From Deltaproteobacteria bacterium (GTDB lineage: Bacteria > Myxococcota > UBA727 > VGSZ01), in contig JADZDP010000022.1 in the NCBI GenBank assembly GCA_020850995.1, positions 1 to 53,247 of the forward strand: a stretch of DNA of 53,247 nt, read 5' to 3'. Position 1 is the first letter of the stretch; every line of letters begins with the position of its first letter. Made by a program: the position numbers and the translations under genes. The notes below the pieces were generated by a model that was not told where the DNA came from, searched no databases, and saw only the letters and a list, made by a program, of their open reading frames with translations. Below, one piece after another: positions 16,569 through 26,120 of this stretch.

Positions 16569-17192
16569 ATGCGCATCGTCGCTGTCGACGCGCGCGAGCG
16601 TTGCGAGCAGGCCCGCATGGTGGTCGCGCTGGCGCTCGCGCAAGCACCAGAGCGCATCTTCCTGTTCGGTGCCACCGCCGTGATCGCGGCGGCGCAAGTC
16701 GCGCACGAGCTGTCGCAGCGCGACGAGCGCTACCTCGACGTTGCGGCGCGCTGGCTCTTGGAGCACTGCGACGGCCCACCGCCCACGCGCGCCGGGCTCG
16801 AGGTGCCGCTGCTCGAGGTCGGGATCGCCGTGCGCGACGACGACAGCTGCGCTCCGTTGCCAGTGAGCGCGCGCGCCATCGAGTTGGTGGGCGCGCACCT
16901 CTGCATGGCCGTGCCTGATCGCGAGCGCATAGCGCCCGACGAGTGGGACAACGCCGCGCTGTGGATCGCGGGGGGCGCCGATCGTGCAAGCGTGCACGAG
17001 CAGATGGGGCATGCGCTGGTGGTCGCCGGCGACGCCGCGCTGGCCGCAGGCCCCGCCGTCATCGACCTCTCGCCCACCGAGGCGCAGGTGGCGTTCCTCG
17101 ACCCGCGCGGCGCGCTGGTGGAGCGGCGCGTGCTGAAGCTCGGCGGCGCGCCACGCTTCACGGTCAAGGCTGCCGGAGGCGCACACGGATGA
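16569..17192 (+). CDS. Hypothetical protein between namZ and nadD
   Basis: A 207-residue protein of no family I know. It starts with a Rossmann-like strand MRIVAVDA and an alternating helix-strand pattern (PERIFLFGATAVIAAAQ, HALVVAGDAALAAG, GALVERRVLKLGG), so it is probably a cytoplasmic alpha/beta protein. There is no signal peptide or membrane helix. It begins 6 nt after namZ and its stop overlaps the nadD start as ATGA, so all three are probably one transcript. No clear catalytic motif is visible. Confidence 0.7.
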   Translation: MRIVAVDARERCEQARMVVALALAQAPERIFLFGATAVIAAAQVAHELSQRDERYLDVAARWLLEHCDGPPPTRAGLEVPLLEVGIAVRDDDSCAPLPVSARAIELVGAHLCMAVPDRERIAPDEWDNAALWIAGGADRASVHEQMGHALVVAGDAALAAGPAVIDLSPTEAQVAFLDPRGALVERRVLKLGGAPRFTVKAAGGAHG

Positions 17193-17836
17193 GCGAGACG
17201 ACGTCGCCACCGCCGCTGACGGCCGATCAGGTCGCGGAGCTCTCGAAGCTGGTGCCGCCGCTGCGTCACCTCGGGCGGGTCGGCCTCTTGGGCGGGAGCT
17301 TCAACCCGCCGCACATCGGCCACCTGCTGATGGCCGCAGCCGTCTATGCCACCGAGGAGATCGATCACCTCTGGGTCATCCCCACGGCCGATCACGCCTT
17401 CGGCAAGAAGCTCGCGAGCTTCGACGATCGCGTGCGTATGTGTCACCTGGCGTTCCGCCATCTGGCCGGCGGCGCGGCCGTGCTCGACCTCGAGGCGCGC
17501 CTGCCGCGCGCCCCCGGCACACCAAGCTACACGGTCGACACGCTGCGGGCGCTGCACGCCATCCGGCCCGGCATCCGGCCGGTGTGGATCGCGGGCAGCG
17601 ACATCGTGGCGGAGCTGCCGCGCTGGAAGGAGCCAGACGAGGTGCAGCGCCTCAGCCGCCTGGTGATCGTGCCGAGGCGCGGCTACCCCACCGAGGGCCT
17701 GCGCCTGCAGGTGGACCTGCCGCTCTTGTCGAGCACTGAGATCCGCACGCTGATCGCAGAGGGGGCCGACGTCTCCGGTTTGGTGGACTACGAGGTGCTG
17801 CGCTTCATTGCCCAGCGCGGCCTGTACCACCAGTGA
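17189..17836 (+). CDS. nadD: Nicotinate-nucleotide adenylyltransferase
   Basis: A 215-residue NAD biosynthesis enzyme that adenylates nicotinate mononucleotide to deamido-NAD. The nucleotidyltransferase motif GGSFNPPHIGHLLMA (about 34-48) and the C-terminal SSTEIR are both present, with WVIPTADHAFGKK and WIAGSDI in the expected places. About 30 residues precede the core, slightly longer than E. coli NadD. The ATG at 17189 lies inside an ATGA overlap with the gene before it. It is an essential housekeeping enzyme in most bacteria; no regulatory feature was seen. Confidence 0.93.
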   Translation: MSETTSPPPLTADQVAELSKLVPPLRHLGRVGLLGGSFNPPHIGHLLMAAAVYATEEIDHLWVIPTADHAFGKKLASFDDRVRMCHLAFRHLAGGAAVLDLEARLPRAPGTPSYTVDTLRALHAIRPGIRPVWIAGSDIVAELPRWKEPDEVQRLSRLVIVPRRGYPTEGLRLQVDLPLLSSTEIRTLIAEGADVSGLVDYEVLRFIAQRGLYHQ

Positions 17837-17888
17837 TCGGTTTTTCGGTACACTGCGCCCCGTCGACCGCGTTCGACGCGAGGTGCAC

Positions 17889-18404
17889 ATGCGGTGCTTG
17901 CCCGGCTTCCTCCTCATCGCCGCCATGGCCGGCTTGCTCGGCGCTGCCGTCGTCGCAGGCTGCCGCAGCGAGGCGGAGACGCCCAACGCGTACTTCGGGC
18001 TCGACGGTGGCGTACCGGGGGCCATCGGCCTGCCGTGCCGCAGCGGGAGCCACTGCAACGACGCGGTGGCCGTGTGCGTCGACGAAGACGGTGACGGTCC
18101 TGAGCTCGCCTACTGCCGCGCGGGATGCCTCACCACCGACACCGACGATCCCTGCGGCGCGGGCGTGACCTGCGTCGAGATCCAGGGCCAGCCCACCCAA
18201 GGCGCGTGCCTCGCCGCGCCGGGCCTCGGCGAGGACTGCGATGGCCGCTGCGACGACGACCTCGAGTGCATCACCAACTCAGGCGACGACACCGGCACCT
18301 GCCAGTCGGCCGCCGAGGGCGAGGGCGAAGGCGAGGGCGAGGGCGAGGGCGAAGGCGAAGGCGAAGGCGAGGGCGAGGGCGAAGGCGAGGGCGAGGGCGA
18401 GTGA
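17889..18404 (+). CDS. Cys-rich lipoprotein with a C-terminal Glu-Gly tail
   Basis: A 171-residue surface lipoprotein. The signal peptide LLIAAMAGLLGAAVVAGC gives Cys25 as the lipid site. The mature part holds about a dozen Cys in short loops (for example LPCRSGSHCNDAVAVC and CDGRCDDDLEC), suggesting a small disulfide-knotted domain. The final 29 residues, 143 to the stop, are purely alternating Glu and Gly. In the CotH-like protein at 6082 the same run is an internal linker; here it is a free tail ending at TGA, so this could be a shortened version of a longer protein. GAGGTG precedes the ATG. It lies 52 nt after nadD. Function unknown. Confidence 0.85.
   Translation: MRCLPGFLLIAAMAGLLGAAVVAGCRSEAETPNAYFGLDGGVPGAIGLPCRSGSHCNDAVAVCVDEDGDGPELAYCRAGCLTTDTDDPCGAGVTCVEIQGQPTQGACLAAPGLGEDCDGRCDDDLECITNSGDDTGTCQSAAEGEGEGEGEGEGEGEGEGEGEGEGEGEGE
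18315..18401 (+). repeat. Hexanucleotide repeat encoding a C-terminal 29-residue Glu-Gly run
   Basis: Tandem GAGGGC/GAAGGC units encode 15 Glu alternating with 14 Gly, and the stop codon follows immediately. The same repeat type occurs on the opposite strand at 7177-7275. Confidence 0.95.
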
Positions 18405-18485
18405 CCAGCGGCACGGGGGCGTGAATCCGAGCGAGCGGGCCCCTGTTGGCCTGATGTGACGACCCAGAGAGCGAAGATCCAGCGC

Positions 18486-21080
18486 ATGCGCCCGAACCTC
18501 CTCGCCAACCGTCCTCCGCCGGCACCGGACCTCGCGCGCGCCCTCACGGAAGCGCGCGCCATCGCCGATGGCGTGGGGCGCACGCTCTCCACCACGCACG
18601 TGCTCTTGTCGCTCTTCACCGTGCCAAACCCGGCCGAGCTCGTGCTCCGCGAGCACGGCGTCGACGAGGACAAGCTGCTGGCCCTGGTAGAGCCCGGCAC
18701 CGAGGAGCCCGCTGCGGTGCTGCGCCAGGTGCTCGACCTCGCCGACGAGACTGCGCTGCGCTGCGACGCGCGCCAGACGCACACGCTCCACCTCCTGGTG
18801 GCGGTGCTCAAGGTGCGCGAGGCACGTGCCTACGCGCTCCTCGAGCGCGCCCTCGGCAACACCGGGCCGCTGCGCAACCGCGCCCTCGCCTTCGTCACGG
18901 GCGTGCTGCCGCGCCGCTTGCTGCAGCCGATCCACGAGGCCAACCGCCTCGAGCCCCCGGCCCCGCCGCCGGCGCGCCCGCGCGCGCCCACTGGTCACGT
19001 GCGCGGCGGCGATTGGGTGGTGCCAAAGAAGACCACCATCGACGGCGATGCCGCCGGCAGCGCGGCCAGCGTGGTCGAGCAGGTGGCCGCCGAAGCGGCG
19101 CCCGCGCCCGATCCGGCGCCGGCCCCGCGCGCCGAGCGCACCGGCGCCGACGAGCCGCCGCGGCCACCGCCGCGCAAGGACGAGGCCCGCCGCCGCCCGG
19201 AAGCCGCCATCCCCGCGCAGGCCACCATGCCGCCCACGGACTGGGACCTCGACGTCGAGCGCTTCCCCTGGCTCACCGCGCTCGGGCGCAACCTGAACGC
19301 GGTGGCGGCCAACGGCGGCCTCGATCCCTCGGTGGGTCGCGCGCGCGAGCTCGAGCAGCTCATCGACGTGCTCGGCAAGCGTCGCGCCAACAACCCCTGT
19401 CTGGTGGGTGAGCCCGGCGTGGGCAAGACGGCCATCGTCGAGGGCCTGGCGGTGCGCATCGTGCGCGCCGACCTCGACGTCGCGCCCTTGTTCGGCAAGA
19501 CCATCATCGAGCTCGACATGGGCCGCATCGTGGCGGGCACGTCGCTGCGCGGCTCCTTCTCCGAGCGCATGCAGGGCATCAAGCGCGACGTGCAGCGCGC
19601 CAAGGGGCAGATCATCGTCTTCATCGACGAGATCCACACGCTGATGGGCGCGGGCTCGACCGGCGACGGCCCGCAAGACGCCGCCAACGAGCTCAAGGCG
19701 GCGCTGGCGCGCGGCGACTTCCCGTGCATCGGCAGCACCACGCACGACGAGTACCGCAAGCACGTGGAGCAAGATCCCGCGCTCGAGCGACGCTTCGTCA
19801 AGATCGTCGTCGACGAGCCCGACGACGCGGCCGCGCTCGAGATCGTGCGCGGCGCAGCCCCCTTGTACGAGCGGCACCACCAGCTCACCACCGACGACAG
19901 CGCGCGCTTCGCCGCCGTGCAGCTCTCGTCGCGCTTCCTGCACGAGAAGCGCCTGCCGGCCAAGGCGCTCGACCTGCTCGACCTCGCCATGTCGCGCGCG
20001 CGCCGCGCGGGCAAGAAGGTGGTGAGCCGCGAGGACGTGGCGCGGGTGTGTGCCGACGTCGCCAAGATCCCCGCCGAGCGCGTGCTGCTCGAGGACACCA
20101 AGCGCTTCATCGAGATGGAGACCTTCCTGGAGCGCCACGTGGTGGGCCACAAAGACATCATCGCGCGCGTCTCCAACACCATCCGGCGCAACTACGCGGG
20201 CTTCACCACGCACCGGCCGCTCGGCAGCTTCCTGTTCCTCGGCCCCTCGGGCGTCGGCAAGACCGAGCTCGCCAAGGCGCTGGCAGACTTCCTGTTCGGG
20301 TCGCAGAAGGCGCTCATCCGGCTCGACATGAGCGAGTACTCCGAGCCGCATACCGTCGCCCGCCTGGTGGGCGCGCCGCCGGGCTACGTCGGCTTCCAAG
20401 ACGGCGGCCAGCTCACCGAGGCGGTACGGGCGCGGCCGCACGCCGTGGTGTTGCTCGACGAGGTCGAGAAGGCCCACCCCGACGTGTTGCCCATCCTCTT
20501 GCAGATCCTCGACGAGGGCCGCTTGACCGACGCGCGCGGGCGCACGGTCACCTTCCGCCACGCGCTGGTCGTGCTCACCTCGAACCTCGGCGCTGCGGCG
20601 GCTGCGCAGCGAGCGCGCCCCATGGGCTTCGGCGCCCCGTCGACCATCCGGCCCGAGGAGGCGCGGCTGAGCGCCAAGCAGATCGAGGCCGTGCTCGACG
20701 CGGCGAGGAAGAGCGTGCCCGCCGAGCTCTGGGGGCGCATCGAGGACAAGATGGTGTTCTCGCCGCTCGGGCGCGCCGAGCTCATCGAGATCGCGCGCCT
20801 GCTGCTTGGGCTGTCATCGAGCGCGCTCGAGACCACCCGCAACATCGCGCTGCGCTTCGACGACGAGGTGCTCGGGCACCTGGTGGACCAGGGATCGTTC
20901 GACGCGGCCACCGGGGCGCGCCCCATGCGGCAGCTCATTCAGCGCTTGGTCGAGTCGCCGGTCTCCGACGCCATCCTGCGCGGTGAGGTGGCGGAGGGCG
21001 CGCGCATCCGGCTCCAGGTGAGCGGCGGCAAGCTGTTGGCGCGTGCCACGCGCGCCGAGCGGCGCGCCGAAGCACCTTGA
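18486..21080 (+). CDS. Two-AAA Clp-family ATPase (ClpA/ClpC-like, no M domain)
   Basis: An 864-residue Hsp100 unfoldase. Parts: Clp N domain (about 10-150), a Pro/Ala-rich linker of about 90 residues, D1 AAA (Walker A GEPGVGKT at 308-315, Walker B IIVFIDEIHTL), and D2 AAA (Walker A GPSGVGKT, Walker B VVLLDEVEKAHPDV). The coiled-coil M domain of ClpB is absent. After D2 Walker B, TSNLGAAAAAQRARPMGFG places MGF where ClpA/ClpC carry the IGL/LGF loop that docks ClpP, so protease partnership is plausible; no clpP is in the window. The usual PEF-x-NR motif reads AELWGRIEDK. The ATG at 18486 is chosen; an in-frame GTG at 18456 is possible. The stop overlaps the next gene as TTGA. Confidence 0.88.
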   Translation: MRPNLLANRPPPAPDLARALTEARAIADGVGRTLSTTHVLLSLFTVPNPAELVLREHGVDEDKLLALVEPGTEEPAAVLRQVLDLADETALRCDARQTHTLHLLVAVLKVREARAYALLERALGNTGPLRNRALAFVTGVLPRRLLQPIHEANRLEPPAPPPARPRAPTGHVRGGDWVVPKKTTIDGDAAGSAASVVEQVAAEAAPAPDPAPAPRAERTGADEPPRPPPRKDEARRRPEAAIPAQATMPPTDWDLDVERFPWLTALGRNLNAVAANGGLDPSVGRARELEQLIDVLGKRRANNPCLVGEPGVGKTAIVEGLAVRIVRADLDVAPLFGKTIIELDMGRIVAGTSLRGSFSERMQGIKRDVQRAKGQIIVFIDEIHTLMGAGSTGDGPQDAANELKAALARGDFPCIGSTTHDEYRKHVEQDPALERRFVKIVVDEPDDAAALEIVRGAAPLYERHHQLTTDDSARFAAVQLSSRFLHEKRLPAKALDLLDLAMSRARRAGKKVVSREDVARVCADVAKIPAERVLLEDTKRFIEMETFLERHVVGHKDIIARVSNTIRRNYAGFTTHRPLGSFLFLGPSGVGKTELAKALADFLFGSQKALIRLDMSEYSEPHTVARLVGAPPGYVGFQDGGQLTEAVRARPHAVVLLDEVEKAHPDVLPILLQILDEGRLTDARGRTVTFRHALVVLTSNLGAAAAAQRARPMGFGAPSTIRPEEARLSAKQIEAVLDAARKSVPAELWGRIEDKMVFSPLGRAELIEIARLLLGLSSSALETTRNIALRFDDEVLGHLVDQGSFDAATGARPMRQLIQRLVESPVSDAILRGEVAEGARIRLQVSGGKLLARATRAERRAEAP

Positions 21081-21898
21081 CGCGCGCGCGCTCGGCGCTG
21101 CGCGAGGTCGCCGTGCTCGGCCTCGGCAAGGCCGGCGGGTCGCTCTTGGCGTCGTTCGCAGCCGCGCGCATCCCCGTGGCCGCGCGCGCGCGCCGCGTGC
21201 CCGCGCTCGCGCGACAACGGGCGGCGCTCACCCGCGCGCCGCTGTTCCTCGCGGTCCCCGACGACGCGCTGCCCGAGGTGGTGGCCGCGCTCGCGGCCTG
21301 GCCCGCGCTGCCACCCGTGATCGCGCACCTGTCGGGCGCCCGCGGCCTCGACGTGCTCGCGCCCCTGGCGGACCGCTCCGCCATCGCGAGCTTTCACCCC
21401 TTGGCCTCGCTCGACGGGCGCCACCCGATCCCGCGCGGCACGCTCATCGCGTGGGATGCGCGAGCGCCGTCGACGGGGCCGCGCCTGGCTGCGCTGGCGC
21501 GGCGCATCGGTTGCGTGCCTGCCCGCGTCACCGACGAGGCGCGCACGCTCTATCACGCCGGCGCGGTGGTGGCCGGCAACCTGCCGGTAGCGCTTTTAGC
21601 CGAGGGCGTTCGACTGCTGCGCGCCGCGGGCGTACCCGCGGCGACTGCGCGAGTGGCGCTGGCGCGCCTGTTGCGCTCCCAGGCCGACAACGCCGAGCGG
21701 GTTGAGCTGGGGCTCGCGTTGTCGGGGCCCGTGGCCCGCGGCGACGCCGACACGCTCGCCCGCCACCTGCGCGCGCTCGACGAGCGCGACCCGCGCCTGG
21801 CCGCGCTCTACCGCGAGCTGACCAAGCGTTTGATCGACGACGTACGCGTGCCGGAGGCGCGCACGCGCGCCCGGCTCCTGCGCGCACTGTCGCGCTGA
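21077..21898 (+). CDS. Rossmann-like / DUF2520 protein
   Basis: A 273-residue protein with an N-terminal dinucleotide-binding strand and turn, VAVLGLGKAGGSLLASF (GxGxxG type), followed by FLAVPDDALPEVVAAL and ASFHPLASLDGR. The C-terminal helical part has TLYHAGAVVAGNLPVALLA and RLLRSQADNAERVELGLALSGPVARGD, as in the Rossmann-DUF2520 family related to ketopantoate and prephenate dehydrogenase folds. Its substrate is unknown. The start is a TTG at 21077 that forms a TTGA overlap with the Clp ATPase stop; no better start exists before the Rossmann strand. In other bacteria this family is sometimes near pantothenate genes; here panB is 19 kb away. Confidence 0.82.
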   Translation: MTRARSALREVAVLGLGKAGGSLLASFAAARIPVAARARRVPALARQRAALTRAPLFLAVPDDALPEVVAALAAWPALPPVIAHLSGARGLDVLAPLADRSAIASFHPLASLDGRHPIPRGTLIAWDARAPSTGPRLAALARRIGCVPARVTDEARTLYHAGAVVAGNLPVALLAEGVRLLRAAGVPAATARVALARLLRSQADNAERVELGLALSGPVARGDADTLARHLRALDERDPRLAALYRELTKRLIDDVRVPEARTRARLLRALSR

Positions 21899-21903
21899 TG
21901 GTC

Positions 21904-21922
21904 AGGGCCCTCGCATGGGCCC

Positions 21923-21923
<1 letters not shown>
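21904..21923. terminator. Hairpin shared by two convergent genes
   Basis: AGGGCCC at 21904-21910 pairs with GGGCCCT at 21917-21923 across a TCGCAT loop. It sits between the DUF2520 gene and the sigma-54 activator, which converge with only 24 nt between them, and touches the latter's stop. No T-run. Confidence 0.5.
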
Positions 21924-23335
<1,412 letters not shown>

Positions 23336-23352
23336 GACGGTGGCCCCGCGAC

Positions 23353-25998
23353 TCACAGCGGCGATCCGGGGGCGCCCACGCCGAGCTCGAAGTAGTAGCG
23401 CGCGTCGCCCTTGGGCGGGACCGTGACGGTGTACGCCTGAGGCCGCTGCGATCCGAAGGCGCGCACCACCACGCGGTGCTGCCCCGGCGCGCACGGCCGC
23501 GCCGTTGGTCCCGTGGTGCCCCACGGCGCGCCGTCGAGCTCCACCTCCGCGGGCGACGACGCCCGGATGGCCAGGGTGCCGTTGCCTCGCGCCGACGGCA
23601 GCGTCAGCGACAGCGTGAAGTCCTCGCCGCGCTCCGTGGGCACGTTGGCGCTCTCGAGGTTGAAGCCCTCGAGCGTGGCCTCGACGACGTGCGGCCGATC
23701 GGTGCTCACCTTCTCGATGGTCACGGGGCTCTTGCCCACCTCGTCGCCGTCGAGAGTGATCTCGGCGCCCGCCGGGCGCGTCACCACGCGCACCACGCCG
23801 GCCGTGACCAGGTTGGCGCCCACGATGACGGCGCGCTCGCCGGGCCGCGCCTGCACCTTGCGGGAGATGGCGCTGCCCTTGGCTGCGCTCAAGCGCACGG
23901 TGTGCACGCCGTCCTCGAGCCGCCGGTCGACGATCAGCGGCGTGACGCCGAGCTCGTCGCCGTTCAACACCACGGACGCCGCGGGCGGGATGGTGTGCAC
24001 CATCAGGGTACGCAGGTCGGGCTCGACGGCGCCCGCGCTGGCGAGCTGCGACGCGAGCATCAGGCCGCCGCCGAGGAACATGCCGCACACCGCGAGCGCG
24101 GCCGCCACGAGGTAGCGCGTTGGCCCCGGCAAGAAGCCCGGCGGCCGGCGCACCGCGGGCACCGGCGGTGGCGCTGCCACGCGTACTGCCGGCTGCGCCG
24201 CAGTCGACGGCGTCTGCGTCGAGAGCTGCTCGGTGGGCGGCATGGTGGCCGGGTCGGCCGGTGGCGGCGGCGGCGGACGCGGCGACGACGCGGGCGGCGG
24301 CGGCGTCACGTTGACCGCGTGCATCGACGCTGGCGGCGGTGGCGGTCCCGAGGGCGCCCCGAGGGCCGCGGGCGGCGGCGGCGGACCCGAAGGCTTCGCG
24401 AGCGCTGCGGGCGGAGGCGGCGCTCCGCTCGGCTTGCCGAGCGAGGCCGGCGGAGGCGGAGGCCCCACCGCGGGCATCACGATGGTCTCGGGTGAGATCG
24501 CGATGGTCTCGGGCGGGATGGTCTGGGGATCCGGGATCGGCGGCGGCGAGGGCTGCGGCGGGGCGCCCGCAGGCGCCGACGCGCCCTGCCCGCCGTTTGG
24601 CGGAGCCGCGGCACCATGCAGCGTGCGCACTTGGGGCGAGGCCGCCACCACCACGTTGCGGCCATCGCCACCGCGCGGTGGAGGATCGGAGCGCGGCGTG
24701 GCCGGCGGGCCACGCAGGCCCGGCGGAACGTCCTCCACGCGGGTCATCATGGCGCCCGCAGCGTCGTCGTCATGGGCGGCTGGCGCGCCGCTGCCCGCGC
24801 CCGGGGGCGCGAGGTCCGGCGGTGCGTCGAGCGCGCGCGCCCCACCGCCGGCCCGCACCGCGGCACCGCCACCCTTGGGGCGCTGCGAGGGCAGCGCGTC
24901 GCCGGCGCGCACGGCGGCGGGCAGCGCGGTGGCGGGCGGCGGCGCACCGGCGGGCGCGGCCTTCTGCGGCGCCGGCGCCGACACCGGCGCGCGCGCGGCA
25001 GGGATGGCGGGCGCGCCGTCGCGGAAGAGCTGGCTCTTGAGCTCCACGTGCCGGGTCTGCACCGGCACGTGCACCTTCGACTGCATCTCTGTCGGGAACA
25101 CTTCGCGCATGGTGGCGACAATCTCGCTCGGGCGCGTCATCAAGCGGTGCTTCTCGGCGATGGCCGCCAGCTCGCGCTCGAAGGTCTGCGCGTCGGGCGG
25201 GCGGTTCGCCGCGTCACGCTCGAGCGAGCGCCGCATGAGCGCCTCGAGCTCCGCCGGCACACCGAGGTTTGCCGGCAGGCGCGGCACGGCGGCGGCGCGC
25301 ATCTTGTCGAGCGTGTCGAGGTCGGACGCGCCCTGGAACAGTCGATCGCCGGTGAAGGCCTCGTAGAGCACGATGCCGACGTTGAACAGGTCGCTGCGCC
25401 CATCGAGCGGCTTGCCGCGCGCTTGCTCGGGCGACATGTAGCCGAACTTTCCCTTGATGACGCCGGCCATGGTCTTGTTGGCCGACGCCTGCACCTTGGC
25501 GATGCCGAAGTCGGTCAGCTTCACCTTGCCTTCGTAGGTGACGATGATGTTGTGCGGGCTGACGTCGCGGTGAACCAGCTTGAGCTGGCGGCCCTCGGAG
25601 TCGGTGGCGTTGTAGGCGTAGTGCAGGGCCTTGAGCGTGTCGCGCGCCACCTGCACGGCCATCGAGATCGGCAGGCGCTTCTTGCGCTGCCCCGCAAAGT
25701 AGATGACGTCGGCGACGTCCTTGCCGTCGGCGAACTCCATGACGATGAAGTACTCGCCGTTGTCCGACATCACGAGGTCGAACACCTGCACGATCTGCTC
25801 GCAGTTCAAGCAGGCGGCGACGCGCGCCTCCTCGATGAACATGCGCACCAGCTCTGCCTCCTTGGTGAACTGCGGCAGGATCTTCTTGACGGCATAGATC
25901 TTCTCCGTGCCGTCGGGGTTGGCGACGCGGGCACGATAAACCTCGGCCATGCCGCCTTGGGCGTGGAGGTTCAGGACCTCGAGCTCGGAGAGCTTCAT
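23353..25998 (-). CDS. Membrane Ser/Thr protein kinase with extracytoplasmic PEGA-type repeats
   Basis: An 881-residue bacterial Hanks kinase. Kinase domain about 5-275: glycine loop HAQGGMAEVY, Lys in YAVKKIL, catalytic HRDVSPHN (Asp145), DFG (Asp163), and GYMSPEQARG. A long Pro/Ala/Gly-rich linker follows to about 650, then one membrane helix (YLVAAALAVCGMFLGGGLML). The outer C-terminus carries about three PEGA-like modules (PPAASVVLNGDELGVTPLIV; PAGAEITLDGDEVGKSPVTI; PAEVELDGAPWGTTGP). PEGA regions often bind cell-wall or surface components. It is followed by the FHA sigma-54 activator 17 nt on, so the pair may convert an envelope signal into sigma-54 transcription. The ATG at 25998 starts just before the kinase fold. 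Confidence 0.92.
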   Translation of the reverse strand: MKLSELEVLNLHAQGGMAEVYRARVANPDGTEKIYAVKKILPQFTKEAELVRMFIEEARVAACLNCEQIVQVFDLVMSDNGEYFIVMEFADGKDVADVIYFAGQRKKRLPISMAVQVARDTLKALHYAYNATDSEGRQLKLVHRDVSPHNIIVTYEGKVKLTDFGIAKVQASANKTMAGVIKGKFGYMSPEQARGKPLDGRSDLFNVGIVLYEAFTGDRLFQGASDLDTLDKMRAAAVPRLPANLGVPAELEALMRRSLERDAANRPPDAQTFERELAAIAEKHRLMTRPSEIVATMREVFPTEMQSKVHVPVQTRHVELKSQLFRDGAPAIPAARAPVSAPAPQKAAPAGAPPPATALPAAVRAGDALPSQRPKGGGAAVRAGGGARALDAPPDLAPPGAGSGAPAAHDDDAAGAMMTRVEDVPPGLRGPPATPRSDPPPRGGDGRNVVVAASPQVRTLHGAAAPPNGGQGASAPAGAPPQPSPPPIPDPQTIPPETIAISPETIVMPAVGPPPPPASLGKPSGAPPPPAALAKPSGPPPPPAALGAPSGPPPPPASMHAVNVTPPPPASSPRPPPPPPADPATMPPTEQLSTQTPSTAAQPAVRVAAPPPVPAVRRPPGFLPGPTRYLVAAALAVCGMFLGGGLMLASQLASAGAVEPDLRTLMVHTIPPAASVVLNGDELGVTPLIVDRRLEDGVHTVRLSAAKGSAISRKVQARPGERAVIVGANLVTAGVVRVVTRPAGAEITLDGDEVGKSPVTIEKVSTDRPHVVEATLEGFNLESANVPTERGEDFTLSLTLPSARGNGTLAIRASSPAEVELDGAPWGTTGPTARPCAPGQHRVVVRAFGSQRPQAYTVTVPPKGDARYYFELGVGAPGSPL

Positions 25999-26120
25999 CG
26001 GCGCCACGATCGCAAGACTGGCGCCGCGCAGCAACTGTCGACCGGGGCTGGCGGAACCATTTGCCCCGAAGCCCCCGGATTCACTAGCGTGCGGGCGGGC
26101 CCGCGGGCCTTGGAGCCAAC

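Noticed and set aside
18315..18401. Possible CRISPR or other spaced repeat
   Set aside because: It is a contiguous 6-bp coding repeat with no spacers.
26086..26103. Sigma-54-like TGGCGGA...TTTGC before the anchored repeat protein
   Set aside because: The GG to GC spacing is 11 nt instead of the required 10.
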